A DNA stretch of 37,925 bases from Candidatus Omnitrophota bacterium (GTDB lineage Bacteria; Omnitrophota; Omnitrophia; Omnitrophales; Omnitrophaceae), in NCBI GenBank assembly GCA_016209715.1, contig JACQVP010000066.1:1-37925 (forward strand), given 5' to 3'. The position numbers were made by a program, and so were the translations under genes. The first letter of the stretch is position 1. The number at the start of each line of letters is the position of its first letter. Below, in pieces: positions 16,659 to 24,685 of the stretch. The notes beneath the pieces are model-generated. The model was not told the origin of the DNA, ran no database searches, and saw nothing but the letters and a program-made list of their open reading frames with translations.

Positions 16659-17904
16659 GAACGAGATGCTCTTCGAGCCTCGTGTCTTTCGGGATCACCA
16701 CGATGCCGGATTCGGAAACGTAAAATCGCTTCCGGTCCTCTTCCGGGTCATAGCCGATGATCGTGTCCGGCGGGATAATGACGTTCTTGTCGATGATGGC
16801 GCGGCGAATGCGGCACCTCCGGCCGACCTCCGCGCCTTCCATGAGGATGGATTCGTAAACGTGGCTGTAGCTGTTGACGCGGACGCTGGGTGAAAGGACG
16901 CTCCGCTCCACCTTGCCGCCGGAAATGATGCAGCCGCTGGAAACCAGAGAGTCCAGGGCCACGCCGAGACGCCCGCCTTCTTCCACCTGGGCAAAGACGA
17001 ATTTCGCCGGCGGGGCCTGCTCCTGATACGTCCGGATGGGCCAGTTTTGGTCGTATAGATTGAAGATCGGGGCCACAGAGACCAGGTCCAGGTTGGCCTC
17101 CCAATAAGCTTCGATGGTACCGACATCGCGCCAGTAGAGGACTTCCTTTTTGTTTTCGTCCTTGAAATTATACGCAAACACCCCGTCGCCGCGGCCGACC
17201 ATCATCGGGACTATGTTCCTCCCGAAGTCATGCTCGGTCTGCTCCCGTGAATCGAGCTCCAGGACTTCCTCCAAAATTTTCGTGTTGAACACGTAGATCC
17301 CCATGGAAACCAACGTCTTGTCCGGATCATTCTTCATGGGGGGCGGATCCTTCACTTTTTCCTTGAAGGAATCGATCCGCCAGTCGTCGTCGACCGACAC
17401 CGTGCCGAAATGGCTGGCCTTGCTCTTCTCGGACTCGATCACCCCCACGGTCATGTCCGCCCCTTTTTCGATATGGAAACGGATCATCTGCCCGTAATCC
17501 ATCTTGTAAATGTGGTCTCCGCTCAAGATCAGGACGTACTGGGGATGGAGTTTTTCGATCGTGTATAAGTTCTGATAAATCGCATCCGCGGTGCCCCGGT
17601 ACCAGCTCGCATCGACGCGCTGCTGCGCGGGGACCATGGTGACGAACTCGCCGATTTCATGATTGAAGATGTTCCAGCCCAGTTGCAGATGACGATGCAA
17701 CGACAGAGACTTGTACTGCGTGATGACATAAAGCTTTCGCAGGTTAGAGTTCAGGCAGTTGGAAAGCGTGAAGTCGACGATGCGGTAAGAACCGCCGAAG
17801 GGGACGGCCGGCTTGGTGCGGTCGCGGGTGAGAGGGTAAAGCCTCTCGCCTTTGCCTCCGGCCAGAATAAAAGTGATGACGTTTTTCAGGGCGTTGAGAT
17901 TCAT
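16636..17904 (-). CDS. glgC: Glucose-1-phosphate adenylyltransferase (ADP-glucose pyrophosphorylase)
   Basis: GlgC makes ADP-glucose from glucose-1-phosphate and ATP, the committed step of bacterial glycogen synthesis. The 422-aa protein has the nucleotide-binding motif LAGGKGERLYPLT (about 14-26), the substrate-binding motif FTLSNCLNSN, and the glucose-1-phosphate region around VIESEKSKASHFG. A C-terminal left-handed beta-helix carries hexapeptide-like repeats (GAEVGRRCRIRRAIIDKNV). Glycogen synthase and branching enzyme are not in the window. It lies 36 nt after the GH57 gene, and its end overlaps recG. Confidence 0.95.
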   Translation of the reverse strand: MNLNALKNVITFILAGGKGERLYPLTRDRTKPAVPFGGSYRIVDFTLSNCLNSNLRKLYVITQYKSLSLHRHLQLGWNIFNHEIGEFVTMVPAQQRVDASWYRGTADAIYQNLYTIEKLHPQYVLILSGDHIYKMDYGQMIRFHIEKGADMTVGVIESEKSKASHFGTVSVDDDWRIDSFKEKVKDPPPMKNDPDKTLVSMGIYVFNTKILEEVLELDSREQTEHDFGRNIVPMMVGRGDGVFAYNFKDENKKEVLYWRDVGTIEAYWEANLDLVSVAPIFNLYDQNWPIRTYQEQAPPAKFVFAQVEEGGRLGVALDSLVSSGCIISGGKVERSVLSPSVRVNSYSHVYESILMEGAEVGRRCRIRRAIIDKNVIIPPDTIIGYDPEEDRKRFYVSESGIVVIPKDTRLEEHLVHAARNTP

Positions 17905-17940
17905 GATGGAAGAAATATTCGCTATTCTCTCACAGATGCA

Positions 17941-20133
17941 TCACGCATTCCACATCAGGCTTTCGAAAGTCTCGTCCGGTGTGCGAAATCCGAGCAGGCC
18001 GTGCCGGGGCCATTCTTCCACCACCAGTTGTGAGGTATCTTCAATATTTACCGTGAAATACAGCTCGTCCCTCGGTTTAAGATCAAGGGCGGTGAAAGGG
18101 ACCGAAAGCTCCAGAATCGAGGCCGCGCGCAAATTCCCCTCCAACAGGGCCCCCGGCTGTCTCTCGTCCGCCAAGAACTCGGTCACCTGGATTCCTGCAC
18201 CGTCCCGCAATTCGAACCGGACCTCGAACTCCCGCTCGCCGGCGGCCTTGGCCGCGGAAGATCGCGTCTGCACCCGCAAGATCCCGCTTTTGCCCGCCAG
18301 CGATTCCCATTGCAGTTTCTTCTCCAAATCGATGCGAACAAACCAGTGCGTCAGGCTGAATCCGTAATAAATCTCCGAGATGAGCCGCTCGCTTTGATGC
18401 ATCGCGATATCGGCTTCACCGGTCCGGAACTTGCCGGCATTGATCCATTCATAAAAATCGGTCAACCGGCCGTCGAGAAGGGGATCCAGAAACCCCGCGG
18501 GCTCATGAATCCGCCGGGAACGATGGGGCTGTTTGATCGGCCGTTTCAAATACGCGGGGTGCCGCCGTTTGAGGAGCGCGTACACGTTCATCAGTCGCGA
18601 GCGGAAAAGGCTGTCGAAAACATCCTGGGTCTGGCTCGTGAATTCATCCCCGTACCACCAGAACCAATCGCTCGCCTCCGCAGCATATATTTCTCTCCAG
18701 GCCTTCTCCAGGACGTCCGGGGCCGCGCTCTCCGCAGCCAGGAATTGGCGGGTTTTCGCCAGATAATCCCAGGCCAGGCGGTCTTCGTGATGGCCGTACC
18801 ATATTTGATAATTGTGGTTGATCCAGGACCCCGGATAAAGCCTCGACAGGCGAGAACCCGGCGCGTGTTCGGAAAGGAACTCACCGGGCAGCACCGTTTC
18901 GAATCCCGGTTCCTCGCTTAATTTTTCATACAAAAAGGACAAAAACCTCTCGCCGCCGTAATGATAGTGCTCCCAGGCGTTCTCGCCGTCGAGGATGATC
19001 GTGATCACGTTCGGCTCCGAGGAACCCGAGAGGTGCTGGCGGATAGACCGGAGCCGGCGCATGAAGTCGTCGACGCAGGCGTGAGGGTCCGCGCCCGCAT
19101 AACTGAAACCGATGAGATCCGACAGTTTCCGGTCCCGGAAAAGAATCGAAAGGGCCGAATCGCCCTCTTGGACCCGGTAAGCCCGGTAAAGCGCGTCCTC
19201 CCGCTTGAACCGCTCGGAAACCGGGGTCTCTCCGCCTTCCGCCGCGAGCGTGGAATGCATCAAGATGTCCTCGTCCGTGGCGATCCAGCGGACGCCTTCA
19301 CCGGCGAACAGCGGAATCACGTCCTGGGACACGCTGCCTTCCGCCGGCCAGATTCCCGCCGCGCGCACCCCCATCATCTCCTGAAAGTATCGGATCCCTT
19401 CCCGCACCTGCCACCGGGCATCTTCCTCCCAGAGATAGGCATATCCCAGGGAACGGTCGCTGATCAACGGCAGGATGGGATGATAAAACGGCGTCGTCGT
19501 CAATTCCGCCTGGCCGCTCGCCGCCAATTTCCGGTACAAACCGAACACCTCCCGGAGAGCCCGCAGCTGAAAATCGACCACTTCCCTCTTTTCCTCCTCC
19601 GTGTATCTGGCCCCCTTTTTGATCAGCTCCCTCAGGCGCCCCTCCTTTTTGCGGTACGAATATCCGAACCACATCAGGTTGAACAACACTTGAAGGTCGA
19701 GAAAGTCCTGCGTCTCGAATTTCTCGCGGGCCTTACGGATCTCCTCCGTGTCCGAGCCGTGGCCGCGCCGGTTCAGGAGCTCCGAATAACGCGGGTGCGG
19801 CTTGACTACCGTCGTCCAATTGTTCATGAAAAAATTGGAGAGGATGAAATCCTTGTCCTCGTCATTCAACTGGTCCGCCGGTTTGAGCGTGAGGTCCAGG
19901 AAGACGTCCTGGACTTTCGGGTTTTCGGCGTAATCTTTCATCTGAGAAAGAAGAGACGGCGTCAGATTGAACACCTGCCGGATCTTGGGGAATTTCGAGA
20001 GCAGGGCGGGCATGTCATAATAGCCCTTGGTGGCGTGCAGGCGAACCCACGGGAGGGCGTAGCGGCCGGTGAGCTCGTCCTTGTAAGGCGGCTGGTGCAT
20101 GTGCCAGATGAAGGCAACCGCGACCGTCTTCAT
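17941..20133 (-). CDS. Glycoside hydrolase family 57 protein (amylase/glucanotransferase type)
   Basis: A 730-aa GH57 enzyme, likely cytoplasmic because no signal peptide is present. The family's conserved regions are recognisable: WHMHQPPYKD at the N-terminus, a catalytic nucleophile Glu265 in GIWPAEGSVSQ, and an acid/base Asp382 in ILDGENAWEHY. The catalytic barrel covers roughly 1-450. A C-terminal beta-rich domain (about 550-730) follows, including sequence such as LYFTVNIEDTS. GH57 includes alpha-amylases, 4-alpha-glucanotransferases and branching enzymes, and I cannot tell which applies. Between galT and glgC, processing of internal glycogen or malto-oligosaccharides is the likely role. 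Confidence 0.88.
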   Translation of the reverse strand: MKTVAVAFIWHMHQPPYKDELTGRYALPWVRLHATKGYYDMPALLSKFPKIRQVFNLTPSLLSQMKDYAENPKVQDVFLDLTLKPADQLNDEDKDFILSNFFMNNWTTVVKPHPRYSELLNRRGHGSDTEEIRKAREKFETQDFLDLQVLFNLMWFGYSYRKKEGRLRELIKKGARYTEEEKREVVDFQLRALREVFGLYRKLAASGQAELTTTPFYHPILPLISDRSLGYAYLWEEDARWQVREGIRYFQEMMGVRAAGIWPAEGSVSQDVIPLFAGEGVRWIATDEDILMHSTLAAEGGETPVSERFKREDALYRAYRVQEGDSALSILFRDRKLSDLIGFSYAGADPHACVDDFMRRLRSIRQHLSGSSEPNVITIILDGENAWEHYHYGGERFLSFLYEKLSEEPGFETVLPGEFLSEHAPGSRLSRLYPGSWINHNYQIWYGHHEDRLAWDYLAKTRQFLAAESAAPDVLEKAWREIYAAEASDWFWWYGDEFTSQTQDVFDSLFRSRLMNVYALLKRRHPAYLKRPIKQPHRSRRIHEPAGFLDPLLDGRLTDFYEWINAGKFRTGEADIAMHQSERLISEIYYGFSLTHWFVRIDLEKKLQWESLAGKSGILRVQTRSSAAKAAGEREFEVRFELRDGAGIQVTEFLADERQPGALLEGNLRAASILELSVPFTALDLKPRDELYFTVNIEDTSQLVVEEWPRHGLLGFRTPDETFESLMWNA

Positions 20134-20151
20134 GATGAGCCTCCCGTTCGA

Positions 20152-21177
20152 TCAGGCGTGGACGATGACTTCCCGCAGGAATTTGGCGGCGTCTTCCGGG
20201 GCCGTGGGGTTGATATAAAACCCCGTGCCCCACTCGAAACCGGCCACGCGCGTCAGGCGCGGCATGATTTCGAAGTGCCAGTGGTAATCGTCCCGGATGG
20301 TGTGCCAGTATCCGCGGCGCGGAAATAGATTGGGCGCCGAATGGATAATGAAATTGTATTGAGGGCGGTTCAAGGCCGTGTGCAGTTTCTCCATCGTCAT
20401 TTTGAGCGCCAGCGCCATGTCGTCAATCCTCTGGCGCGAGGCGTAAAAGTCCGGCTCGTGATTCTTCGGCAGCAGGCAAAGCTCGAACGGAAACCGCGAC
20501 GCGAACGGGCAGAAGGAAATAAAATGGTCGTTTTCATACACAATGCGCTGTTGGGAGTCCTTCTCCTGATTGATCATGTCACAGAACACGCAGCGTTCTT
20601 TCGTCTTGTAATAGGCCTCGGCGCCCATCAGTTCCTCCTTCACCCGTTTCGGCGTCACCGGCGTCGCGATGAGCTGAGAATGCGGATGATAAAGAGAGGC
20701 CCCGGATTCCCGCCCCTCGTTCCGGAAGATGAGGATGTACCGGAAGCGGATGTCGCGATGCAAATCTTCCACCCGGTTCTGGTAGATGGTGAGGATGTCC
20801 TTGATCTCGCTGAGGCTCAATTGGTCCACGGGGCGATGGTGGTCCGGCGTCTCGATGATCACTTCGTGCGCCCCGAACCCGGACATCAGGTCGTACATTC
20901 CCACGCCTTTTTTAATCAAGTGATCGTCGATCCCTAGCGAAGGAAATTTATTGGGGACTACCCGCACGGACCATCCCGGCGTGTTGGGGGCGCTGCCATC
21001 CCGGCGGACGGCGCAAATCTCGGCCGGGGTCATGGATTCGTTGCCATAGCAAAACGGGCAATTGCCGCTGTCTGGGACCGGAGTCGCGTCGGGCTTGAAA
21101 TCGCTCGGTCTTTTTCCCCGCGCCGTGGAAATGATGACCCACCGGCCCGTCACCGGGTCTTTCCTCAATTCTGGCAT
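20152..21177 (-). CDS. galT: Galactose-1-phosphate uridylyltransferase
   Basis: A HIT-superfamily enzyme that exchanges UDP between glucose-1-phosphate and galactose-1-phosphate; some relatives use ADP or ATP as adenylyl donor. The 341-aa protein has zinc ligands CPFC (Cys40, Cys43), a second pair around VFCDM, and the catalytic HPHSQ (nucleophile His166). The later DDYHWHFEIMPRLT matches the C-terminal metal site. The ORF track extends 60 codons upstream, but that part overlaps oppF in another frame. The Met at 21177 follows a strong GAGGAGG site, so I start there. Adjacent glgC raises the alternative of an ADP-glucose phosphorylase-type activity. Confidence 0.92.
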   Translation of the reverse strand: MPELRKDPVTGRWVIISTARGKRPSDFKPDATPVPDSGNCPFCYGNESMTPAEICAVRRDGSAPNTPGWSVRVVPNKFPSLGIDDHLIKKGVGMYDLMSGFGAHEVIIETPDHHRPVDQLSLSEIKDILTIYQNRVEDLHRDIRFRYILIFRNEGRESGASLYHPHSQLIATPVTPKRVKEELMGAEAYYKTKERCVFCDMINQEKDSQQRIVYENDHFISFCPFASRFPFELCLLPKNHEPDFYASRQRIDDMALALKMTMEKLHTALNRPQYNFIIHSAPNLFPRRGYWHTIRDDYHWHFEIMPRLTRVAGFEWGTGFYINPTAPEDAAKFLREVIVHA

Positions 21178-21183
21178 GGATTT

Positions 21184-21191
21184 CCCTCCTC
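21184..21191 (-). promoter_or_regulatory. Ribosome binding site fixing the galT start
   Basis: GAGGAGGG on the minus strand, 6 nt upstream of the ATG at 21177. It decides against the longer ORF reaching 21357. Confidence 0.8.
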
Positions 21192-21205
21192 GTAAAAGTA
21201 TGATT

Positions 21206-21985
21206 TTAAGGCCATTTCGGCACCGCCGCAAGCAACCTTTTGGTGTATTCCGATTCCGGATCGTCCAAAATCCGACGTGACGGGCCTTGCTCCACGAGTC
21301 TTCCGGCCCGGAAGACCAGAATACGGTCCGCCAGACGGCTGACCAGGGCGATGTCATGGGTGATGAACAGGATGCCGCCCTTCAGGCGCGGTTTCAATTC
21401 TTCGAGCAGGCAAATGATTTCGAACTGCACCGAGACGTCAAGCTGCGACGTCGGTTCATCCAGGATCAAAAAATCGGGCCTCATCGCGAGCGCCCGCGCA
21501 ATGGCCACCCGCTGCCGCTCTCCGCCGCTCATCTGCGAAGTCTTCCGCGCAAAAAAAGATTCATCCAGCCTGACGGCGCGCAGCGCCTCGGCCGCTCGCG
21601 GTTCCATTTCTTTTCGTCCCAAATGCCCGATCCCTTCCGCCACCAGCGCCCGGACTGTCCAGCGCGGGTCCAGCGAGGAATAGGGGTTTTGAAAGACCAT
21701 TTGGACTTTTCGACGGTAAGCGGCCGCGTCCTTGAGCAACACTTCCTCGAGGGCCGTCCCTTCAAAATAAACAGTCCCGGAGGTGACTCTCTCGAGGCCC
21801 ATCATCAGTTTAGCGGCGGTTGACTTTCCGGAACCGCTTTCGCCCACCAGCCCATAGATCAAACCGGCTTCCAATGCGAAATCGACATCGCCGAGGGCCG
21901 CGAATTCATTTGCCCGGCGGAAGACGCCCTGACGGACGGCATAGCGCTTTGAAACGTGGTCGAAGCGAAAATAAGGAACCGTCAT
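21206..21985 (-). CDS. Oligopeptide/dipeptide ABC transporter ATPase, OppF-like
   Basis: One of the two nucleotide-binding subunits that power the peptide importer encoded here. The 259-aa protein has Walker A GESGSGKST, signature MSGGERQRVAIARAL and Walker B LILDEPTSQLD. The protein stops soon after the switch region (FITHDIALVSRLADR) and lacks the long C-terminal extension of classical OppF. The ATG overlaps the stop of the upstream ATPase gene as ATGA. Solute type (peptide, nickel or sugar oligomer) cannot be told from the ATPase alone. Confidence 0.92.
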   Translation of the reverse strand: MTVPYFRFDHVSKRYAVRQGVFRRANEFAALGDVDFALEAGLIYGLVGESGSGKSTAAKLMMGLERVTSGTVYFEGTALEEVLLKDAAAYRRKVQMVFQNPYSSLDPRWTVRALVAEGIGHLGRKEMEPRAAEALRAVRLDESFFARKTSQMSGGERQRVAIARALAMRPDFLILDEPTSQLDVSVQFEIICLLEELKPRLKGGILFITHDIALVSRLADRILVFRAGRLVEQGPSRRILDDPESEYTKRLLAAVPKWP

Positions 21986-22722
21986 GCGATGCCGCTCCTC
22001 CGAAGAGCCGGGACCGCGCGTAGCAGCGAGCGCGTATAATCATGGGAGGGATGAGCGAAGACCTCCGCCGTGGGACCGCTCTCCACGATCAGGCCCTTCC
22101 TCATGACGGCCACGCGGTCCGCGAAGGCCTTGGCGACCGGCACATTGTGAGTCACCATCACGAAACTGATTCCCTGCCCTTTGAGTTCCTGGAACAATTG
22201 CAAGATTTCCGCCTGCACGGTCACATCCAGCGAGGAGGTGGGTTCGTCCGCCACAATGAGGGAAGCCTTGCGAGCGACCGCGAGCGCGATCAGGACCCTC
22301 TGGCGCATTCCACCGCTCAACTCATGAGGATAGCTCTTGAGGCCAACCCGGTCGAGCGGCAAGCGGACCCGCTCCATGGCGGACAGCGCCTCTTCCTTCC
22401 CCAGTCCGACGGCGCGAAATAAAACTCCCAGCGGGCACAAAGGATCCATCGCGCTCAAGGGGTCCTGGGGAATCAATGCGACGCGCTCCCGCGGGACGTT
22501 GAGTCGAATTTCACCGCCGAGCCTCTGGCCCGAACGGAAGGTCAGCAATCCGAGGATTTCCAGGGCCACCGTGGATTTTCCCGCGCCGGACTCTCCCAGC
22601 AGGCCCAGGGCCTCCCCCTCGGCGACGGAAAAACTGAGCGGTCCCACGACCCGGCACGCCGGCCCCGTCCCACTGGGCCGATAACCCAACTCCAGGTCCC
22701 GCACTTCCAAGACCGGTTTCAT
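21982..22722 (-). CDS. Oligopeptide/dipeptide ABC transporter ATPase, OppD-like
   Basis: The partner ATPase of the OppF-like protein. Walker A is GESGAGKST, the signature is LSGGMRQRVLIALAVARK, and Walker B is LIVADEPTSSLD. I start at MKPVLEVRDLELGYR (246 aa): upstream residues of the 276-aa ORF lie inside the permease gene in another frame, and the ATG sits behind a G-rich ribosome site and overlaps the permease stop. Like its partner it lacks the roughly 60-80 residue C-terminal oligopeptide-transport extension common in OppD/DppD. Confidence 0.92.
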   Translation of the reverse strand: MKPVLEVRDLELGYRPSGTGPACRVVGPLSFSVAEGEALGLLGESGAGKSTVALEILGLLTFRSGQRLGGEIRLNVPRERVALIPQDPLSAMDPLCPLGVLFRAVGLGKEEALSAMERVRLPLDRVGLKSYPHELSGGMRQRVLIALAVARKASLIVADEPTSSLDVTVQAEILQLFQELKGQGISFVMVTHNVPVAKAFADRVAVMRKGLIVESGPTAEVFAHPSHDYTRSLLRAVPALRRSGIA

Positions 22723-23705
22723 CCCATCCCCCCCTTCTCGCGAACGGGGTCCCCCAGGACATTGAAACACACCGAAGCCAAAACCAGAAAAATGCCCGGC
22801 GCCAGCACCCATGGGTGCAAGGTCAAATGCGCGACCGCAAGCGATTCAGAAAGCAGATTCCCCCAGCTGACGTCCGGCTCCTGAATGCCGAGCCCCAGCA
22901 CGCTCAGCGCGGATTCTCCGAGGATGTAACCCGGAACGGAGACGCTCCAGATGATGGCCACATAACTCCACGTGTGCGGGAGGATGTGCCGGATCAATAT
23001 CCGGCTGTGACTCTGGCCCAGCACTCTCGCCGCAGCAACGAAATCCGCCTCCCGGAGCGACAGGACCAGGCCGCGAACCACTCGGGCCACGCTTCCCCAG
23101 CCGATGCAGCTGAGCACGATCACCACCAGGGCGTAGATCTGCCGTGAATCGAGAACCGGCGGCAGGGCGCTGCGGACGGCCAGCAGGAGATAAAACCCCG
23201 GGATCATGATGAACAATTCCGCCGTCCTCATCAGGAATTGGTCCGCCCGGCCGCCGAAATATCCGGCCGTGGCGCCCACCGCGAAGCCCAGGGCGCAGGC
23301 AATCGCGGCACCCAGCAAGCCCAAGGACAAAGAAATGCGCCCGCCGTACAAAACCCGGGAAAACAGGTCCCTCCCGCGCGAATCCGTTCCCAACAAATAA
23401 AGCCTTCCCGGCTCGTCCACGCGGATCAGGCGGCGCCCGCCGAAACGGATGAAGCAGAGGCGGTCTTTGATATCAACATAACGCCGCCGGAGGTGCTCGT
23501 CCCGCTTCGCGACTGTCGGATAAACGAAAGGCCGCCAATGCAGGACCCCCTGGGCATCGCGAAAATGAATCCGGGTGGGCGGGTGATATGAATGGTCCCT
23601 TCGCGCGTCGGAAACGTCATAGGGGGCGATGTACGCTGCGAAAAGGACCGCCAACGACAGTCCCCCCAGAATCACCCAGGCGGAAACGCGCATCGGATTA
23701 GCCAC
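22719..23705 (-). CDS. Peptide ABC transporter permease, OppC/DppC-like
   Basis: A 328-aa inner-membrane permease. After the first membrane helix (about 7-27) comes an unusually long outside loop of some 90 residues (about 28-120). Five more helices and the permease signature with the EAA-type loop (EADFVAAARVLGQSHSRI) follow. The start GTDSRGRDLFSRVLYGGRISL is typical of OppC/DppC/YejE proteins. The long first loop resembles the YejE-type subset. It overlaps the upstream permease by 8 bp and the OppD-like gene by 4 bp. Confidence 0.92.
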   Translation of the reverse strand: MANPMRVSAWVILGGLSLAVLFAAYIAPYDVSDARRDHSYHPPTRIHFRDAQGVLHWRPFVYPTVAKRDEHLRRRYVDIKDRLCFIRFGGRRLIRVDEPGRLYLLGTDSRGRDLFSRVLYGGRISLSLGLLGAAIACALGFAVGATAGYFGGRADQFLMRTAELFIMIPGFYLLLAVRSALPPVLDSRQIYALVVIVLSCIGWGSVARVVRGLVLSLREADFVAAARVLGQSHSRILIRHILPHTWSYVAIIWSVSVPGYILGESALSVLGLGIQEPDVSWGNLLSESLAVAHLTLHPWVLAPGIFLVLASVCFNVLGDPVREKGGMG

Positions 23706-24681
23706 GGGAACCCTCGAGGCGGATACGCGGGTCTACGGCCACCAGCAAGAGGTCCGCCGCCAGATTTCCGGCGATGAGCAGAAACGAAATCATGACCATA
23801 TTGCCGAGGACCAGAAACACGTCCTGCGTTCGGACCGCCTGCAACATCACCTGCCCCAGCCCCGGCCAGCCCGTGAAAATCTCCACCAGGGCGGCCCCGC
23901 TAAACAACGCCGGCAATTCCAGACCGAAGATGGTGACGAGAGGATTCAGGGCGTTCCGAGCGATATGCCGGAAGACAATCATCCGCCGCGGAATGCCGAG
24001 CGAGCGGAGGTAGAGGACAAATTCCCGCGACGCGACGTCCACGGTTTGGGAACGCATGATGCGGAAGAGATAGGCGAAAGTCCCGAGACCCAGCACGGAA
24101 GCCGGTATCAGCAGGTGGACGGCCACATCGGCGAGGCGCCCGCCTAAAGGAAGCGCCTCATGATGGACTGACCGCATTCCGCCCAGGGGGAGGATGTCCG
24201 TCCGGGAGGCGGCGTACAAAAACAGGATGCATAGAAAAAATGCCGGGATTGACAACGCGGCATAAGAAAAAGCGCTCATTGCCCGGTCAAACCAGCCCCC
24301 CGGCTTCAACCCCGCCGCGAGTCCGGCCAGAACGGCCAGCAGCCAGGCACCTAGAAAAGAAACGCCCGACAGCAAAAAAGTGTTCCACAACCGCGAGCCC
24401 AATATTTGCGTCACGGGCTGGCGGTAGGCGAAGGAATAACCCAGATCGAGCCGGAACAGATTAAGGAGCCAGTGAAAATACTGCACCGGCAGAGGGGCGT
24501 CGAGGTGATACATCGCCTCGTACTGCCGGATCGTCTCCGGCGATATTTGCGGGTTGAGCCGGAGGGTGTCGAAATAATTGCCGGGCATCCAATGCATGAG
24601 CAGCAGGGTCAAGAACGGCAGGAGAACGAGGATCGGCAAGACCGCGGCGGCCCGGCGCAAAACATAGGTCAGAAGGTTCAA
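23698..24681 (-). CDS. Peptide ABC transporter permease, OppB/DppB-like
   Basis: A 327-aa permease with the OppB/DppB N-terminus (a membrane helix, then PGNYFDTLRLNPQISPETI), six predicted helices and the EAA-type loop (ASREFVLYLRSLGIPRRMIVFRH). It forms the channel with the OppC-like protein. It begins 4 nt after the stop of the substrate-binding protein gene and overlaps oppC by 8 bp, so the transporter genes are translated as one block. Confidence 0.93.
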   Translation of the reverse strand: MNLLTYVLRRAAAVLPILVLLPFLTLLLMHWMPGNYFDTLRLNPQISPETIRQYEAMYHLDAPLPVQYFHWLLNLFRLDLGYSFAYRQPVTQILGSRLWNTFLLSGVSFLGAWLLAVLAGLAAGLKPGGWFDRAMSAFSYAALSIPAFFLCILFLYAASRTDILPLGGMRSVHHEALPLGGRLADVAVHLLIPASVLGLGTFAYLFRIMRSQTVDVASREFVLYLRSLGIPRRMIVFRHIARNALNPLVTIFGLELPALFSGAALVEIFTGWPGLGQVMLQAVRTQDVFLVLGNMVMISFLLIAGNLAADLLLVAVDPRIRLEGSRG

Positions 24682-24685
24682 CGAG

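Noticed and set aside
21178-21357. Extension of GalT by 60 residues upstream
   Set aside because: It runs through oppF in another frame, and the internal ATG has a strong ribosome site and the conserved family start.
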